Assembly: GCA_964451705.1 (NCBI GenBank)
Contig: CAYVIV010000008.1
Coordinates: 1 to 25,544 of the forward strand
Reading direction: 5' to 3'
Length of the DNA stretch: 25,544 nucleotides
Origin: CAYYFV01 sp964451705
Lineage (GTDB): Bacteria > Patescibacteriota > Gracilibacteria > UBA1369 > GCA-2718715
A program made the position numbers and the translations under genes. Below, in pieces: positions 15,991 to 23,284 of this stretch (positions within the stretch are counted from its first letter, which is position 1; every line of letters begins with the position of its first letter). The notes under the pieces are model-generated. The model was not told the origin of the DNA and searched no databases. It saw only the letters and a program-made list of their open reading frames with translations.

Positions 15991-16554
15991 TTAACTATTT
16001 AAGAAAGTTTTTTGTAAATAAGCTTTTAACTGAGCATAGTTAGTATTATGTTCACCCCAGAACTCTGCCTCTCGCTGCGGTGAGAGTTTAGCGACTACGT
16101 GGCCTAACTGGTTTGGGATAAACATCTTAGAAATTGTACTCATACCAGGGCAAGGTTCAAGAGTAATACGGCCAGGTACCTGTGAGCAAAATATTTGTGG
16201 TTTCTGCCCCGGAGCAGCAAACACTAAACAGTCCTCTACATATGCCCTACGAGTGCCTGCACCAGTAAGCATAGCCATGAAGTTCTCTGTGCTTAGAGTT
16301 TGATTTGTCCATTTAACAAATGGTCCTGGGAAGCCAGTTAGAGCTTCTATAAAAAACCCTGAATCAGTTAGTATCAGTGGTTCACCTACAATTGCCAAAG
16401 CGGCCTCAGCGGAATTAGTAGCAATGGTTTTAAGGCACATGCTTTGGTGCTCTGGCAAATCTATGTCATTTGCTTTAATTGTGAACTCTGGATTTAGAGC
16501 TGCATTTGCTATAGCTACCTTTTGTGGATTCCCAGTTATAAAATTTATCTGCAT
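15991..16554 (-). CDS. Ham1/RdgB-family (ITPase-like) nucleotide pyrophosphatase
   Basis: A 187-residue enzyme expected to hydrolyse non-canonical purine triphosphates such as ITP and XTP and so protect DNA. Motifs: F-I-T-G-N-P-Q-K at 5-12, D-L-P-E-H-Q near 32-37 (conserved Glu35), L-T-D-S-G-F-F-I-E-A-L (62-72, catalytic Asp64) and G-F-P-G-P-F-V-K-W (74-82). The P-G-P-x-x-K-W form is closer to archaeal and eukaryotic ITPases than to Escherichia coli RdgB. Length is normal. First gene of the unit with the PHP and phosphatidyltransferase genes, divergent from the PLP-enzyme gene. Confidence 0.9.
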   Translation of the reverse strand: MQINFITGNPQKVAIANAALNPEFTIKANDIDLPEHQSMCLKTIATNSAEAALAIVGEPLILTDSGFFIEALTGFPGPFVKWTNQTLSTENFMAMLTGAGTRRAYVEDCLVFAAPGQKPQIFCSQVPGRITLEPCPGMSTISKMFIPNQLGHVVAKLSPQREAEFWGEHNTNYAQLKAYLQKTFLNS

Positions 16555-16601
16555 TTTGCAATTCGAATTTATAGAATAATTTTGAAGTTGTTTAGATTGT
16601 A

Positions 16602-17852
16602 ATGGTAGTATTGAATCTTAATCAACACAACATGAATAAATTACCAAGAGAAAATTTTGATCCGGAACAAGCACTACTAACTGGTGCTAGAAGAGTCTTT
16701 GGAGAGTTTGGTGGTGTCAACCAATCCATACACCCCTCAACCACATTTACAACCATGGACCCAGAAATTATGAGTTCTATGTTTAATGGTAGTTTATCAC
16801 AGAAGGGCTGTCATTTGTATGGCCGCCATTTTCACCCCAATAATCTGCAGCTTGGTGCTCAGGTTGCTGCCATGGAAAATACTCAAGCAGCCTACCCTGT
16901 CGCCTCTGGAATGGCTGCTATCTCGACTGTTTTAAATCAGATTTTAGAGCCTGGCTCCCATATTATTGCCTCTCAAGATGTATATGGTGGCACCTACGCC
17001 TACCTGAATAATGTTTTGCGCGCAAAGGAGATAGAAGTGAGTTTTGTAGACCCGTGCGATTTGGAATTAATTGCGGCCGAGGTTGCAGAAAATACAAAGG
17101 CAATTTTTGTAGAATTAATGTCTAACCCTTTGCTAAAGATTTGTGATTTAGAGGCTATTTCGCAAATTGCTGGTGATGATATCCAGCTAATTGTCGATAA
17201 TACTTTTTGTCCCCTAACTTTCACTCCTGCAAACTTAGGTGCAGATATTGTGATTTACTCTGGGACTAAATTTTTAAATGGTATGAGTGATTTTGTCTCA
17301 GGTATAATCTGCTGTAGTTCAGATTTTTTAACTGATCTTATGGATCTACAATCAGGCCAATTAATGCTTGGTGGTCCTGTTTTGGATCCTAAATCATGCT
17401 TTCAACTTCAACTTTATTTGCAAACACTACCCACTAGAATTCGAGAACACTCATATAGATCTTTGGTTATTGCAGGTGAGTTGGCTAGCAAAAGGAGCTT
17501 TAAAATAATCCACCCTGGCCTTGAATCCAGCGACGAATTTGCACCAGCGCACAGACAGTGCAACAAAGCTTTTGCTATGGGTGGTATGATGGCAATTGAC
17601 CTTGAGACATATGAAAATGCTCGTAAGTTTGTCATGACTCTCCAAGATTCTGGCTGGGCCTTTAATGCGGTTAGCCTTGGCTACTTTCACTCCTTGGTGA
17701 GTATCTCTGGGAGCTCAACTTCTTCGGAAATTGATATGGAGACACAGGCAATATCAAACTTATCCCCTGGGCTTGTAAGAGTATCAGTTGGCTTTATGGG
17801 TAATATAGATCGACAAATTGCAGGTTTTGAACAGGCTTTGGCAGCTATTTAG
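16602..17852 (+). CDS. Cys/Met-metabolism PLP-dependent lyase or transferase
   Basis: A fold-type I PLP enzyme of 416 residues from the ATG at 16602; a second ATG at 16632 would remove ten residues and is also plausible. Substrate/phosphate residues Y73 and R75 lie in L-Y-G-R, Y128 in Q-D-V-Y-G-G-T-Y, D199 in V-D-N-T-F pairs with the PLP nitrogen, and K223 in S-G-T-K-F forms the Schiff base. The family includes cystathionine gamma-synthase, cystathionine gamma-lyase, O-acetylhomoserine sulfhydrylase and methionine gamma-lyase. Gly at the position of the methionine gamma-lyase Cys (Y-G-G instead of Y-G-C) speaks against that activity, and the usual His in N-G-H-S-D is Met. Exact reaction is undecided. 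Its TAG overlaps the convergent HAD gene by eight bases. Confidence 0.9.
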   Translation: MVVLNLNQHNMNKLPRENFDPEQALLTGARRVFGEFGGVNQSIHPSTTFTTMDPEIMSSMFNGSLSQKGCHLYGRHFHPNNLQLGAQVAAMENTQAAYPVASGMAAISTVLNQILEPGSHIIASQDVYGGTYAYLNNVLRAKEIEVSFVDPCDLELIAAEVAENTKAIFVELMSNPLLKICDLEAISQIAGDDIQLIVDNTFCPLTFTPANLGADIVIYSGTKFLNGMSDFVSGIICCSSDFLTDLMDLQSGQLMLGGPVLDPKSCFQLQLYLQTLPTRIREHSYRSLVIAGELASKRSFKIIHPGLESSDEFAPAHRQCNKAFAMGGMMAIDLETYENARKFVMTLQDSGWAFNAVSLGYFHSLVSISGSSTSSEIDMETQAISNLSPGLVRVSVGFMGNIDRQIAGFEQALAAI

Positions 17853-18474
17853 ATTTAAATAGATTCAATAACTGTTTAAGGGCTGGAAGATCTTTATTAC
17901 TACGGAAATTAAAGGTTTGAAAGCCTTTTTGTTTGGCAATTTGAATATTCTTACGAGAATCATCTATAAACAAGCAGTCGCTAGGTTGTAGTTGAGTTTT
18001 CTCTAAAAAGACATCAAACAAACCACCTCTCCTTTTGGTAGTTTTGTACCGGTAGGACAGAAAAATATCCTGGAACTTTATTGCTGGCAAAGCTTTTAAA
18101 ATAAAGGCGGCTTTGTCTTGTGGGCAGTCTGATAAAATGTAGAATTTAAAGTCTTGCTGCCGAGACTTAAGCAAGCTTATTAACTGAGAGTTCAGCTCAA
18201 CTTTGCTGAGCAATCTTTGCAAGTTGTTTTTAATATCTAAGTCTGAATGTTCCTGAATATAGTCCCAGAATTTATCTGGGGAAATTAACCCTGCAGCATA
18301 ATTATCAATTTCAGTCGAATAGCTGTCGAAACTAAAACGAACTATATGCCAGGCCTTTTTGAATTTAAATTTTTTGAGCATGTTGAGGGTCAGGAAAAAA
18401 AAATCCTTACGCAGTCGCATTGGTGATATGTTGTCTATCACACCGTGCCAATCGAGTACTATATTTCTAGGCAT
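17845..18474 (-). CDS. HAD-superfamily protein with atypical motif I
   Basis: A 209-residue Rossmann-like protein. Motif I is V-L-D-W-H-G-V-I at 6-13: the nucleophile D8 is present, but the +2 acid that serves as acid/base in HAD phosphatases is His10. Motif II is I-L-S-D-C (about 112-116), motif III is the basic K-T-T-K-R-R segment, and motif IV is F-I-D-D-S-R-K-N. The region between motifs I and II is a helical cap, C1 type. It could be a phosphatase with changed chemistry or a non-phosphatase HAD. It converges on the PLP-enzyme gene (eight-base overlap) and diverges from rsmG. Confidence 0.85.
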   Translation of the reverse strand: MPRNIVLDWHGVIDNISPMRLRKDFFFLTLNMLKKFKFKKAWHIVRFSFDSYSTEIDNYAAGLISPDKFWDYIQEHSDLDIKNNLQRLLSKVELNSQLISLLKSRQQDFKFYILSDCPQDKAAFILKALPAIKFQDIFLSYRYKTTKRRGGLFDVFLEKTQLQPSDCLFIDDSRKNIQIAKQKGFQTFNFRSNKDLPALKQLLNLFKSK

Positions 18475-18539
18475 GTTTTTAATTATATACTTGTATTATT
18501 GCAGTAAAGCACCTAAGCTAAAAGCAAAAATTTAGAATT

Positions 18540-19202
18540 ATGTCAAAACCTATGTCAAAAAAACTTGATTTGCTCTGCGAGGTATTTCTAGAATGGAACT
18601 CTAAAATCAATTTAAGCTCCTTTAAGACGGCGGAGATGGTTATGCAAAAGCATATTGAAGATAGTTTAGTTTTAAATGAACATATCCAACTAGGATCCAA
18701 AAAAGTTTTAGATGTTGGCACAGGTGGTGGCTTCCCCTTGTTACCATTAGCTCTTAGCAACCCAACGGCTAGCTTTATAGGTATTGATAGCGTCCAGAAA
18801 AAGCTAACGGCAGTAGCGGACATGGTGGCAAAACTTGAACTGACTAATGTTGAGTTAATACATGAACGTGCGGAAACTTTGGCACACACTCCAGACTACC
18901 GCGAACAATTTGATGTTGTCGTTTCCCGAGCTTTTGCTAAATGGCCTGTGAACTTGGAATTATGTTTGCCATTTGTAAAAATTGGTGGAGTCTTTGTAGC
19001 CTATGGAGGTCCAAGCATTCTGTCTGAAATTGAAAAATATAAAAACTTAGAGGCCCAATATGGTGCGGACCTAGACACTGTGATCACACTAGAACTACCA
19101 GACTCAGACAAATACTTGGTTGTTGTACGCAAGATTGCCAAATGCTCTAAAAACTATCCCCGTAACTACAAGAAGGTCCGGGTGGCCTTTGATCTAATTT
19201 AG
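18540..19202 (+). CDS. rsmG: 16S rRNA (guanine-N7) methyltransferase RsmG
   Basis: A 220-residue SAM-dependent methyltransferase that modifies G527 of 16S rRNA in the decoding-site region. Family markers are W-N-x-K-I-N-L-S-S (19-27), H-I-E-D-S-L (38-43), the SAM loop V-L-D-V-G-T-G-G-G-F-P (56-66), G-I-D-S-V-Q-K-K (81-88), R-A-E and V-V-V-S-R-A-F-A, and a C-terminal N-Y-P-R-N-Y-K-K that takes the place of the usual Y-P-R-x-x-G. Two in-frame Met codons lie close together (18540 and 18552); the first is used. Stop is TAG. The 139 bases after it hold only weak imperfect repeats and no clear gene. Confidence 0.93.
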   Translation: MSKPMSKKLDLLCEVFLEWNSKINLSSFKTAEMVMQKHIEDSLVLNEHIQLGSKKVLDVGTGGGFPLLPLALSNPTASFIGIDSVQKKLTAVADMVAKLELTNVELIHERAETLAHTPDYREQFDVVVSRAFAKWPVNLELCLPFVKIGGVFVAYGGPSILSEIEKYKNLEAQYGADLDTVITLELPDSDKYLVVVRKIAKCSKNYPRNYKKVRVAFDLI

Positions 19203-19341
19203 CGAACTCATGCTAGTGTGTCTGTCGCATTCGTGAATTAGTTACAGGCGTTCTCTTGGTACACTTGAACTTTTGATGTTAGGAAAACGCAGTGCAGGCA
19301 GTGTAGAATGACACCTGTCACTGAATATATTTTGTGATAGC

Positions 19342-20109
19342 TTAAAGACTCTTAAACTGCTTAAGAAATTTCCACCAATTAGCAACATAAGGTTTTTGCG
19401 GCATGTTTGAGTCGACAAAGTCTCTAAGGGTAACTTTGACTTTTGTATAATCCTCAAAAGAGTTAATTTTGTTAATCTCGCCAATAAAATCTGAAACTTC
19501 TTTCCAATGCTTTGTTTTAGAAGCTATGTGTGCTAGATATTTATCAAAAGTGTAGGGTTTTTTATCCATAACCACAATTAACCTAAGCAATGCCTGAATT
19601 ATAATACCTTTTTTCATGGAAAGGTTTATTTTAGATAGCTCATCCTTTCTCTGAGAGATTCCTTCAAGATTTTTGAACTCATTGAAAAAATGAACATAAG
19701 CACGAAACAGTAAATCATCGTAATTGTTCATAAATTGACTTGTGACTTCTTCCTGAAATGTCTTAAAGTCATTTTCCATAGTTAATGGCTGAGCGCTAAG
19801 AATATCATAACAGAACATGACCTCGAATTTTGGCACTTGAAGATCCTGAATTTTTACCTCAAGTAATAAACCATTATCAAGCTGCATTTCAAACCCAGCA
19901 TCTTGCCCAGCTGTCCTTAAGTCTTTTTCAATAGAGATTCTTTCAAAGTAATTATAGTCTTTTGTAAAAATAATTATGTCGATATCAGATTCTTTAGTAT
20001 GAAAGCCTTGTGCTCTTGAGCCAAAAAGTACAACAATGTCTTCTTTAGAAATTTGTGGATAAATCTCCTCTATCTTGTTGAGTACAATTTGTTTTAACTT
20101 TGTATCCAT
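19342..20109 (-). CDS. Nucleotidyltransferase-domain protein with helical C-terminus
   Basis: A 255-residue protein whose N-terminus is a Pol-beta-type nucleotidyltransferase: L-F-G-S-R-A-Q-G (28-35) then S-D-I-D-I-I-I-F (41-48), giving the metal-binding pair D42/D44. A possible third acid is E84 in L-L-L-E-V-K. Residues 110-255 are helical and end in W-W-K-F-L-K-Q-F. Such two-domain proteins include aminoglycoside-modifying enzymes and MNT/HEPN-like proteins, but the HEPN R-x4-6-H motif is not evident and no partner gene is adjacent. Function is left open. Confidence 0.8.
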   Translation of the reverse strand: MDTKLKQIVLNKIEEIYPQISKEDIVVLFGSRAQGFHTKESDIDIIIFTKDYNYFERISIEKDLRTAGQDAGFEMQLDNGLLLEVKIQDLQVPKFEVMFCYDILSAQPLTMENDFKTFQEEVTSQFMNNYDDLLFRAYVHFFNEFKNLEGISQRKDELSKINLSMKKGIIIQALLRLIVVMDKKPYTFDKYLAHIASKTKHWKEVSDFIGEINKINSFEDYTKVKVTLRDFVDSNMPQKPYVANWWKFLKQFKSL

Positions 20110-20165
20110 GATACTAGGGTGATTAAAGAATCGGTATTTATTTGTGAGTCAAATAAGCAGCTGCT

Positions 20166-20181
20166 AAAGTCTTTGGACTTT
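20166..20181. other. Small hairpin between Nudix and nucleotidyltransferase genes
   Basis: AAAGTC and GACTTT form a perfect 6-bp stem around TTTG. It lies in the 110-base gap between two minus-strand genes. There is no following T-run on the minus strand, so it is at best a weak terminator or an RNA-processing site. Confidence 0.3.
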
Positions 20182-20219
20182 GACTGTATTTGTCCTGATA
20201 CCTGTTTAGTATAATAACT

Positions 20220-20669
20220 TTATGAATTTTGCCAACCAAAATCACTGTAGGTTTTCGCTTGATCAATTTGTTCTAAAGCATGTTTAACAGGTAAGATTAG
20301 GTTATCTGGTAAGTTATCTTTTGGAAACCATGCGAGTTCTGCACACTTGTGAGGCTCCTTATTTACAACCTGCCCCTGCCACTTGGTGGCCTTGATAAAT
20401 ATATCTATATACTCGCGTGCTGGGCTAAATCTATGTGTTACATGTACTACCTCTAAATCCTCTGTAGTCAGCTTTATACCAGCTTCTTCATAGGCCTCTC
20501 GAATTATGCTATGTTTGGCCGTTTCCGCCCCGTCTAGGTGGCCTGCAACTAGTGAATAATTACCATCTTCATAACCACTATTGGCTCTTTTATGTAGCAA
20601 TACCTTGCCATCATCTTCTAGAACTAAGTATGCTGCGATGAATATCTTAAACCTTTGTGCTTCAGCCAT
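20220..20669 (-). CDS. Nudix hydrolase
   Basis: A 149-residue protein with an intact Nudix box G-x5-E-x7-R-E-x2-E-E-x-G: G43, E49, R57, E58, E61, E62, G64. Nudix enzymes hydrolyse nucleoside diphosphates linked to another group, using Mg2+ bound by the Glu residues. The segment L-L-H-K-R-A-N-S-G-Y-E-D-G-N-Y-S-L-V-A-G-H is typical of the MutT-like subgroup found in many small genomes, where substrate cannot be assigned by sequence. It has its own promoter with a palindrome in the spacer, suggesting separate control from the MFS gene upstream. Confidence 0.93.
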   Translation of the reverse strand: MAEAQRFKIFIAAYLVLEDDGKVLLHKRANSGYEDGNYSLVAGHLDGAETAKHSIIREAYEEAGIKLTTEDLEVVHVTHRFSPAREYIDIFIKATKWQGQVVNKEPHKCAELAWFPKDNLPDNLILPVKHALEQIDQAKTYSDFGWQNS

Positions 20670-20699
20670 TTTACATAATTAAATTCTACTTTTGCAATC

Positions 20700-20728
20700 A
20701 GTTTAGGTGAGTGAGCACTCACTGTCAA
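20700..20728 (-). promoter_or_regulatory. Nudix promoter with a palindromic operator in its spacer
   Basis: On the minus strand a perfect TTGACA (20723-20728) is followed by 17 bases and TAAACT (20700-20705, four of six). The spacer contains the perfect inverted repeat GTGAGTG-CT-CACTCAC (20707-20722). A palindrome between -35 and -10 is the classic place for repressor binding, and the TGAGTG/CACTCA half-sites resemble operators of TetR/AcrR-family repressors. The leader to the ATG at 20669 would be about 23 bases. Confidence 0.7.
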
Positions 20729-20731
20729 GTT

Positions 20732-21922
20732 TTATTTCAAATTTATAATCTTTTTTGACATCTTTATGTTTGTGATAATAATCACGGCTGCACTGAGTAT
20801 TAGAGCCTGCTGGACGCTAAAGATACTGAGTATCTGTTTGCCAAAAGTGGTATATATTGCAAATACAGAAAAGATAATTGATCTTGTGGTAGCAACTGCT
20901 TTGGAATTTGTTTGCCCTACTAACACATGATTCCAGGCGGGCTCCCATAAACCTTCGAGAATGTTAAAAATGGCGAATATTCCAACTAAAACCAGCCATG
21001 ATTCCAGGTAAAATGCTGCTAAAATTAAAACTAAGGCCTGCACAAATGTCGAGTACACCCAAACTTTGTTATATGAAAACTTCCCGGCCAGTTTGTAAGC
21101 AAACTTATTGCTGATCATAAGTCCAACTGTGGCAAATGAAATTACGAGTCCAGAGGCCCAATCTGGCATTCCAGAATCTGACAATGTTGGCAATAAAATT
21201 AATGGGAAAAAGGAGACGTGATTTGCTAGTGTTCGATATATTAGTAATAACTTAATTTTGGAATTTGTGAAAACATTATGTATAGCTAGCTTAGCTGTAT
21301 CTATGTTGTGTTGTAAGCTGGCTGTGAGATTGAGTTTTGGAGAATTACTTTGAGAGATCTCTTTTAATTTAAAACTTATTACCAGTAAGGTAGCTGCAAA
21401 TATAACATCTAAGGTAGCTAGGATTACAAAGCCTGTAGACTCAAAGTTTTTTAAGACTAATGTAGCTAGGATGGGTGTGATGATTGCTGCTAAGTTGCCA
21501 AGGAACATATTGTGCCCAATGTACTTACCAAACTGATCTGCTCTATCGAGCAACCTCAGGTTTTCATCGAGAAAAGCCTGGATGGTACCACTACAAAAGC
21601 TCCAATACAGTGCGCTTAAGAATGCTGCTATACAAAAACCTATTAAACTTGGGAATAACAAGATACACAAGGCACCTAGAAGATTGGCGAAAGCTGCATA
21701 GACTATTGACTTTCTTCGGCCCTGGGTGTCTGCTAAAACCGATGTAGGCAACTCTAAGAGCCATATAAAAAATGTGGACACATTTGAGACCAAAATAATC
21801 TGGGCAATGTTTAAACCAGTAAATTTGTAAAACAGTGTGACAATTGGTACTAGGAAGGTGACTCCAGAAATAAAATTTAGCCACTGTTGTAAATATATGT
21901 TGCGCCTAGCTAGGGTCTTCAT
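20732..21922 (-). CDS. Major facilitator superfamily transporter (second copy)
   Basis: A 396-residue protein with about twelve predicted membrane helices. Motif A appears as S-V-L-A-D-T-Q-G-R-R-K at 61-71 and is preceded by E-L-P-T, the same layout as in the transporter at 10639-11838. Overall sequence differs clearly, so they are distant members of one subfamily rather than a recent duplication. Substrate is unknown; efflux of small molecules is a common role. It has its own promoter at 21942-21970, and the operator-bearing Nudix promoter lies immediately after its stop. Confidence 0.9.
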   Translation of the reverse strand: MKTLARRNIYLQQWLNFISGVTFLVPIVTLFYKFTGLNIAQIILVSNVSTFFIWLLELPTSVLADTQGRRKSIVYAAFANLLGALCILLFPSLIGFCIAAFLSALYWSFCSGTIQAFLDENLRLLDRADQFGKYIGHNMFLGNLAAIITPILATLVLKNFESTGFVILATLDVIFAATLLVISFKLKEISQSNSPKLNLTASLQHNIDTAKLAIHNVFTNSKIKLLLIYRTLANHVSFFPLILLPTLSDSGMPDWASGLVISFATVGLMISNKFAYKLAGKFSYNKVWVYSTFVQALVLILAAFYLESWLVLVGIFAIFNILEGLWEPAWNHVLVGQTNSKAVATTRSIIFSVFAIYTTFGKQILSIFSVQQALILSAAVIIITNIKMSKKIINLK

Positions 21923-21941
21923 ATTGTTTGTTAATCCCCAT

Positions 21942-21974
21942 ATTATAACACAAATAACTCTATTTTCATAGAGT
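21942..21974 (-). promoter_or_regulatory. Extended -10 promoter of the second MFS gene, overlapped by a hairpin
   Basis: On the minus strand a perfect TATAAT (21942-21947) is preceded by TG one base away, an extended -10. Seventeen bases upstream lies ATGAAA as a weak -35. That hexamer sits in a perfect hairpin: 7-bp arms ACTCTAT and ATAGAGT (21957-21963 and 21968-21974) around a GAAA loop. The hairpin could be an operator or the weak terminator of the HAD gene that ends at 22007. Leader length to the ATG at 21922 is about 12 bases. Confidence 0.6.
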
Positions 21975-22006
21975 ACCCCCTTAACTTTTATTTTGAACTG
22001 TGTCCC

Positions 22007-22606
22007 TTATTGGCCAGCTAATCCCAACTCGATAAATTCCACTGTTTCTTGATTAGTTTTGAAGTAGTGGGATTTAATATTGAGTTGAGAGGCCAAATCT
22101 ACAAGTGCCTGGGTGTCATCAATGTAAAGCAGTTGTTTTGCTTCTAGATTAAGCTTGTGCATGAGGGCTTGGTAAAATTCTGGATTGCGCTTGCTTAGGC
22201 CAAGTTCTGAAGAAGCAAATATATGGTCGAATAGCTTGTCAAAGCCCATTGCTTGCTTTATATACTGAGTCCTGAGACTTTCTTGGTTTGTGGCCAAAGC
22301 ACAGATATAACCTTTGTGTCTGAGGGTTTGTATATAGCCTAATAACTCTTGGTTAGGCTTGTTTTCGTATGCGAACCAGTCTTGCAAATAGCTATCCACC
22401 TCTACTTGCAAATTGATTTGTGTAAAATAGTCAGCTAAGGCTTTGTGTACGCTTAACTGGCCCGTTAAACATTGAGGAAAGACCTCTGACCAAAATTCTT
22501 GTAATAAGCCTGGTGGCAAATTATGTTGGGCCAAGAAATGTTCTGCATAAAACCTATCTGCGTGAATGCAGACTCCATCGGCATCGAATATTATAGCTTT
22601 GATCAT
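22007..22606 (-). CDS. HAD-superfamily phosphatase
   Basis: A 199-residue protein with standard HAD motifs: I-I-F-D-A-D-G-V at 5-12 (nucleophile D8, acid/base D10), a helical C1 cap (about 15-85), motif II A-L-A-T-N (about 102-106), motif III with S-K-R-N-P-E and motif IV L-L-Y-I-D-D-T. It belongs to the phosphoglycolate phosphatase/beta-phosphoglucomutase-like group, whose substrates are small phosphorylated metabolites. Its start is 25 bases after the 3' end of tRNA-Lys in the same orientation, so it may share the tRNA transcript. In contrast to the HAD protein at 17845-18474, both motif I aspartates are kept. Confidence 0.9.
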   Translation of the reverse strand: MIKAIIFDADGVCIHADRFYAEHFLAQHNLPPGLLQEFWSEVFPQCLTGQLSVHKALADYFTQINLQVEVDSYLQDWFAYENKPNQELLGYIQTLRHKGYICALATNQESLRTQYIKQAMGFDKLFDHIFASSELGLSKRNPEFYQALMHKLNLEAKQLLYIDDTQALVDLASQLNIKSHYFKTNQETVEFIELGLAGQ

Positions 22607-22631
22607 ACTCTTATGATGTTAAGAGCCTAAA

Positions 22632-22707
22632 TGGTGGGTCAGCTGGGACTCGAACCCAGGGCCAGCGGCTTAAGAGGCCGATGCTCTACCAACTGAGCTA
22701 CTAACCC
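22632..22707 (-). tRNA. tRNA-Lys (anticodon CUU)
   Basis: A 76-base cloverleaf on the minus strand. The acceptor stem GGGTTAG/CTGACCC has one G-T pair; the D arm is GCTC/GAGC; the anticodon loop CTCTTAA gives anticodon CTT; the T arm CTGGG/CCCAG encloses TTCGAGT. The discriminator is A and the CCA end is encoded in the gene. The top pair of the anticodon stem (27-43) is T-C rather than a pair. It reads AAG lysine codons. Confidence 0.96.
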
Positions 22708-22719
22708 ACCTGCCTGCTT

Positions 22720-22748
22720 AATTTAGCAAATCTTTACTGGTCTTTCAA
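22720..22748 (-). promoter_or_regulatory. Promoter of tRNA-Lys
   Basis: Minus-strand TTGAAA (22743-22748) and TAAATT (22720-22725) are separated by exactly 17 bases. The -10 element ends 12 bases before the mature tRNA 5' end at 22707, a normal distance for a short tRNA leader. Confidence 0.55.
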
Positions 22749-22799
22749 TCCAATTTCTAAAAGCATTATCAGCTTCTCTCTTAATTTTGCTGGCGAATA

Positions 22800-22814
22800 T
22801 ATAGGCTGCCTATA
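22800..22814. other. Perfect 15-base palindrome upstream of tRNA-Lys
   Basis: TATAGGC and GCCTATA flank a single T. It lies between the terminator at 22856-22886 and the tRNA promoter. There is no T-run for termination and the arms are too close to fold as RNA, so if functional it would be a protein-binding site. The rest of 22749-22855 holds nothing I can identify. Confidence 0.35.
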
Positions 22815-22855
22815 AGCTGAGTTGAGCTAAACCCTCTGTTTTGACTAGAGAAATT

Positions 22856-22886
22856 AAAAAAAGGGGAACCAAGCTCCCCTTTTTTT
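22856..22886. terminator. Intrinsic terminator of the small hypothetical gene
   Basis: A perfect 12-bp stem (22856-22867 with 22875-22886), AGGGGA/TCCCCT extended by A and T runs, encloses the loop ACCAAGC. On the minus strand it comes 27 bases after the stop of the small gene at 22914 and is followed by a T-rich tail; the symmetry also allows action on the plus strand. Confidence 0.92.
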
Positions 22887-22913
22887 TCTTAGTTTGCAGG
22901 AGTACTGGTCTGC

Positions 22914-23234
22914 TTAGTCCTGTACTGGTGCTGTAGGTTGTGATTCGCCTTGTGGTTGTGCTGCTGGTGCCTCTATCGTTCTCATAACTCTGTCTCGAAT
23001 GCCATTGCATCCCTCAGTAATATAATTTCCGAGGACAACTGCAAGTACAGTAGTAATAAAATTAGCTTTGAATTTTTGAGTCCATTCATGTGAACTTCTT
23101 GTGTTCTCTGGTAGCATTTTCATTTGGGTTATATAGCTTGACCCTACAGCATGACTAAGCGCTTTGTCAAGTGTGCAAACAGGAAACACTACTATGTAAG
23201 CTATTTTGCAGATATGAATTATTATGAAACACAT
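22914..23234 (-). CDS. Small hypothetical protein with hydrophobic N-terminus
   Basis: A 106-residue protein of unknown function. The N-terminus is hydrophobic (residues 2-21, with cysteines at 2, 9 and 20), a second hydrophobic stretch is at about 70-85, and the tail from 88 is rich in Pro, Gln and Ala (A-P-A-A-Q-P-Q-G). The strong terminator right after its stop supports a real gene. The start is uncertain: a TAAAAT -10-like element directly abuts the ATG at 23234, so translation could begin further in, for example at the Met codons near residue 38-40. It is divergent from the TrmB-like regulator and could be its target; that is inference from position. Confidence 0.6.
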   Translation of the reverse strand: MCFIIIHICKIAYIVVFPVCTLDKALSHAVGSSYITQMKMLPENTRSSHEWTQKFKANFITTVLAVVLGNYITEGCNGIRDRVMRTIEAPAAQPQGESQPTAPVQD

Positions 23235-23249
23235 ATTTTATTTGTTTTG

Positions 23250-23284
23250 TTGTCTTTTTCTGACAATTGTGTTACACTTAGAAT
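23250..23284. promoter_or_regulatory. Nested inverted repeats and -10 element between divergent genes
   Basis: Three small palindromes overlap: TTGTC/GACAA arms (23250-23254, 23262-23266), ACAATTGT (23263-23270) and GTGT-T-ACAC (23269-23277). A TAGAAT (23279-23284), five of six for a -10, follows and would serve the regulator gene at 23303. No good -35 is found, as is common for activator-dependent promoters. Autoregulation by the TrmB-like protein is a guess. Confidence 0.4.

Noticed and set aside
15371..16002. Plus-strand frames opposite the PHP gene
   Set aside because: They are complements of a gene whose metal ligands are fully conserved on the minus strand; Phe/Ser/Leu-rich translations are typical shadows.
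19203..19341. Possible RNA or terminator after rsmG
   Set aside because: Short GTGT/ACAC and CAGTG/CACTG repeats occur, but arms are imperfect and no T-run follows; nothing firm can be claimed.
19242..19484. 80-codon minus-strand frame overlapping the nucleotidyltransferase C-terminus
   Set aside because: It mostly lies inside a better-supported gene, has no family features and no promoter of its own.
19342..20109. MNT-HEPN toxin-antitoxin nucleotidyltransferase
   Set aside because: The protein is a single 255-residue polypeptide, shows no HEPN R-x4-6-H motif and has no adjacent partner gene.
22810..23010. 66-codon minus-strand frame over the terminator
   Set aside because: It runs through the strong hairpin terminator and the small hypothetical gene in another frame, and its composition looks random.
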